From contig JAKCDU010000022.1 of assembly GCA_021838445.1 (NCBI GenBank), forward strand, positions 1 through 58,948: a stretch of DNA of 58,948 bases, written 5' to 3'. The notes below the pieces were generated by a model. It ran no database searches. It worked only from the letters and a program-made list of their open reading frames with translations, and was not told the DNA's origin. This DNA is from Actinomycetes bacterium (lineage in GTDB: Bacteria > Actinomycetota > Acidimicrobiia > Acidimicrobiales > Palsa-688). This document shows positions 58,287-58,948 of this stretch, piece after piece (the first letter of the stretch is position 1; each line of letters starts with the position of its first letter). Both the position numbers and the translations under genes were made by a program.

Positions 58287-58813
58287 TGACCTCGGGTTCG
58301 GGTTCGTCCGGGTCCTTCTCGCTCGAGGCCAGGGCGGAGATAGCCGATGTGGTGCTGCGCTACTGCCGGGGGGTGGATCGGCTGGATCTGGCTCTGGTCA
58401 GGTCCTGCTACCACGATGGTGGCATCGACCATCACACCGGCTTCGACGGGGACGCCGACCGCTACGTGGAGTGGTTGAGAGGCCTGCTGCCTCGCTTCAG
58501 CGGGACCATGCACATGGTGGGCAACCAGCTCATCGAAGTCGACGGTGACGTCGCCCGCAGCGAGACCTACGGCACGGCTCACCACTGGGGTGAGCCGATC
58601 GATGACCCCACCCTCAACTTCGTCACGGGGTTTCGATATGTCGACCGGATGGAGCGCCGTAACGGCGAGTGGCGTATCGCCGAGCGGTGGGCGGTACGGG
58701 AGTGGACCAGGTCCATCCCCGCCGAGACCGTGCGCCCCAGGGAAGGTGAGGGCCCGACCGGCCGGCGGGACGGCACCGACCCTGTGTACCAGGGTTGGCC
58801 CCCCGGCTCGTAG
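58286..58813 (+). CDS. SnoaL-like protein (ring-hydroxylating-dioxygenase beta-like NTF2 fold)
   Basis: 175 residues, ATG 58286 inside the SDR stop. A Ser/Gly-rich start precedes SLEARAEIADVVLRYCRGVD, RSCYHDGGIDHHTGFDGD, FSGTMHMVGNQLIEVDGDVA, ARSETYGTAHHW and EWRIAERWAVREW, the standard SnoaL_4 layout. Two His residues in IDHHTG and TMHM could line the pocket. Likely an accessory isomerase/dehydratase of the region F pathway. Confidence 0.85.
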   Translation: MTSGSGSSGSFSLEARAEIADVVLRYCRGVDRLDLALVRSCYHDGGIDHHTGFDGDADRYVEWLRGLLPRFSGTMHMVGNQLIEVDGDVARSETYGTAHHWGEPIDDPTLNFVTGFRYVDRMERRNGEWRIAERWAVREWTRSIPAETVRPREGEGPTGRRDGTDPVYQGWPPGS

Positions 58814-58873
58814 CTGATTGGGTGGTGTGCCCATTGTGCCTACCGGTGGGTGCTCCTGTGCCAGCAGGTGGGC

Positions 58874-58945
58874 GCGCCGGGGGGTGCGCCGGGGGGTGCG
58901 CCGGGGGGTGCGCCGGGGGGTGCGCCAGGGGGTGCGCCAGGTGGA
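58874..58945. repeat. 12-bp tandem repeat, about six copies, at the window end
   Basis: GCGCCGGGGGGT is repeated perfectly from 58874 to 58921, followed by two diverging copies (GCGCCAGGGGGT, then GCGCCAGGTGGA). It lies in the 135 bp after the last gene, where I see no other feature. The array may continue beyond the window. Confidence 0.9.
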
Positions 58946-58948
58946 CGC

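Noticed and set aside
58874-58945. CRISPR or replication iterons at the window end
   Set aside because: Contiguous G-rich 12-mers without spacers, AT-rich region or replication gene nearby.

Overview
The window is GC-rich, densely packed DNA with frequent GTG/TTG starts and 4-bp stop/start overlaps. Three luciferase-like (LLM, probably F420-linked) oxidoreductases, a mycofactocin-type short-chain dehydrogenase, TetR/GntR regulators and a fused LivHM permease point to an uncultured actinobacterium, most plausibly of the Acidimicrobiia. That placement is inferred from gene content only. No rRNA, tRNA, CRISPR array, replication origin or intact transposon was seen.

Region A (1-16.4 kb) is a purine and ureide catabolic island. 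It holds a cut-off 8-oxoguanine deaminase, an adenosine deaminase, an HpxO-type urate hydroxylase, 5-hydroxyisourate hydrolase (uraH), OHCU decarboxylase (uraD), PuuE-type allantoinase, allantoate amidohydrolase and an AIG2-like protein. Together these run from urate to allantoate and beyond. The last six minus-strand genes overlap head to tail. No xanthine dehydrogenase of the usual kind is present in the island. It carries instead a PhyH-family Fe/2-oxoglutarate dioxygenase directly upstream of hpxO, a two-gene membrane molybdoenzyme (a fused 4x[4Fe-4S]-NrfD subunit plus a DMSO-reductase-family catalytic subunit), and two differently truncated Rieske oxygenase relics. A GntR/UTRA regulator diverges from the molybdoenzyme operon, with a palindrome over the likely -10 box. 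A scar at 3.9-5.0 kb holds an RHS fragment, a DUF433 antitoxin and a frameshifted PIN toxin.

Region B (16.6-21 kb) has a SpoIIE-type phosphatase, a tiny basic protein, an unassigned alpha/beta-barrel-like protein, an LLM oxidoreductase and a SnoaL-like protein. Region C (21.1-26.8 kb) is a Liv-type ABC importer with fused permeases and a small membrane protein.

Region D (26.8-42.4 kb) is a catabolic island: two amidohydrolases, an aldehyde dehydrogenase, a mycofactocin-type SDR, a cupin, two TetR regulators, two LLM enzymes, an epimerase, a cyclase-family hydrolase, an acyl-CoA synthetase and a solitary xanthine/CO-dehydrogenase-type large subunit. Region E (42.5-49.8 kb) has a BioF-like enzyme, a CopD-like membrane protein, a secreted SGNH hydrolase beside an acyltransferase, acetoacetyl-CoA synthetase and a diguanylate cyclase. 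Region F (49.9-58.9 kb) has tandem Baeyer-Villiger-type monooxygenases, a TIM-barrel isomerase, an isochorismatase-fold protein, two SDRs, a ketosteroid-dehydrogenase-like flavoprotein and a second SnoaL-like protein. This fits oxidation and ring opening of an alicyclic or terpenoid/steroid-like ketone; the substrate is not identifiable from sequence. Short GC-rich tandem repeats recur at gene ends and within genes.
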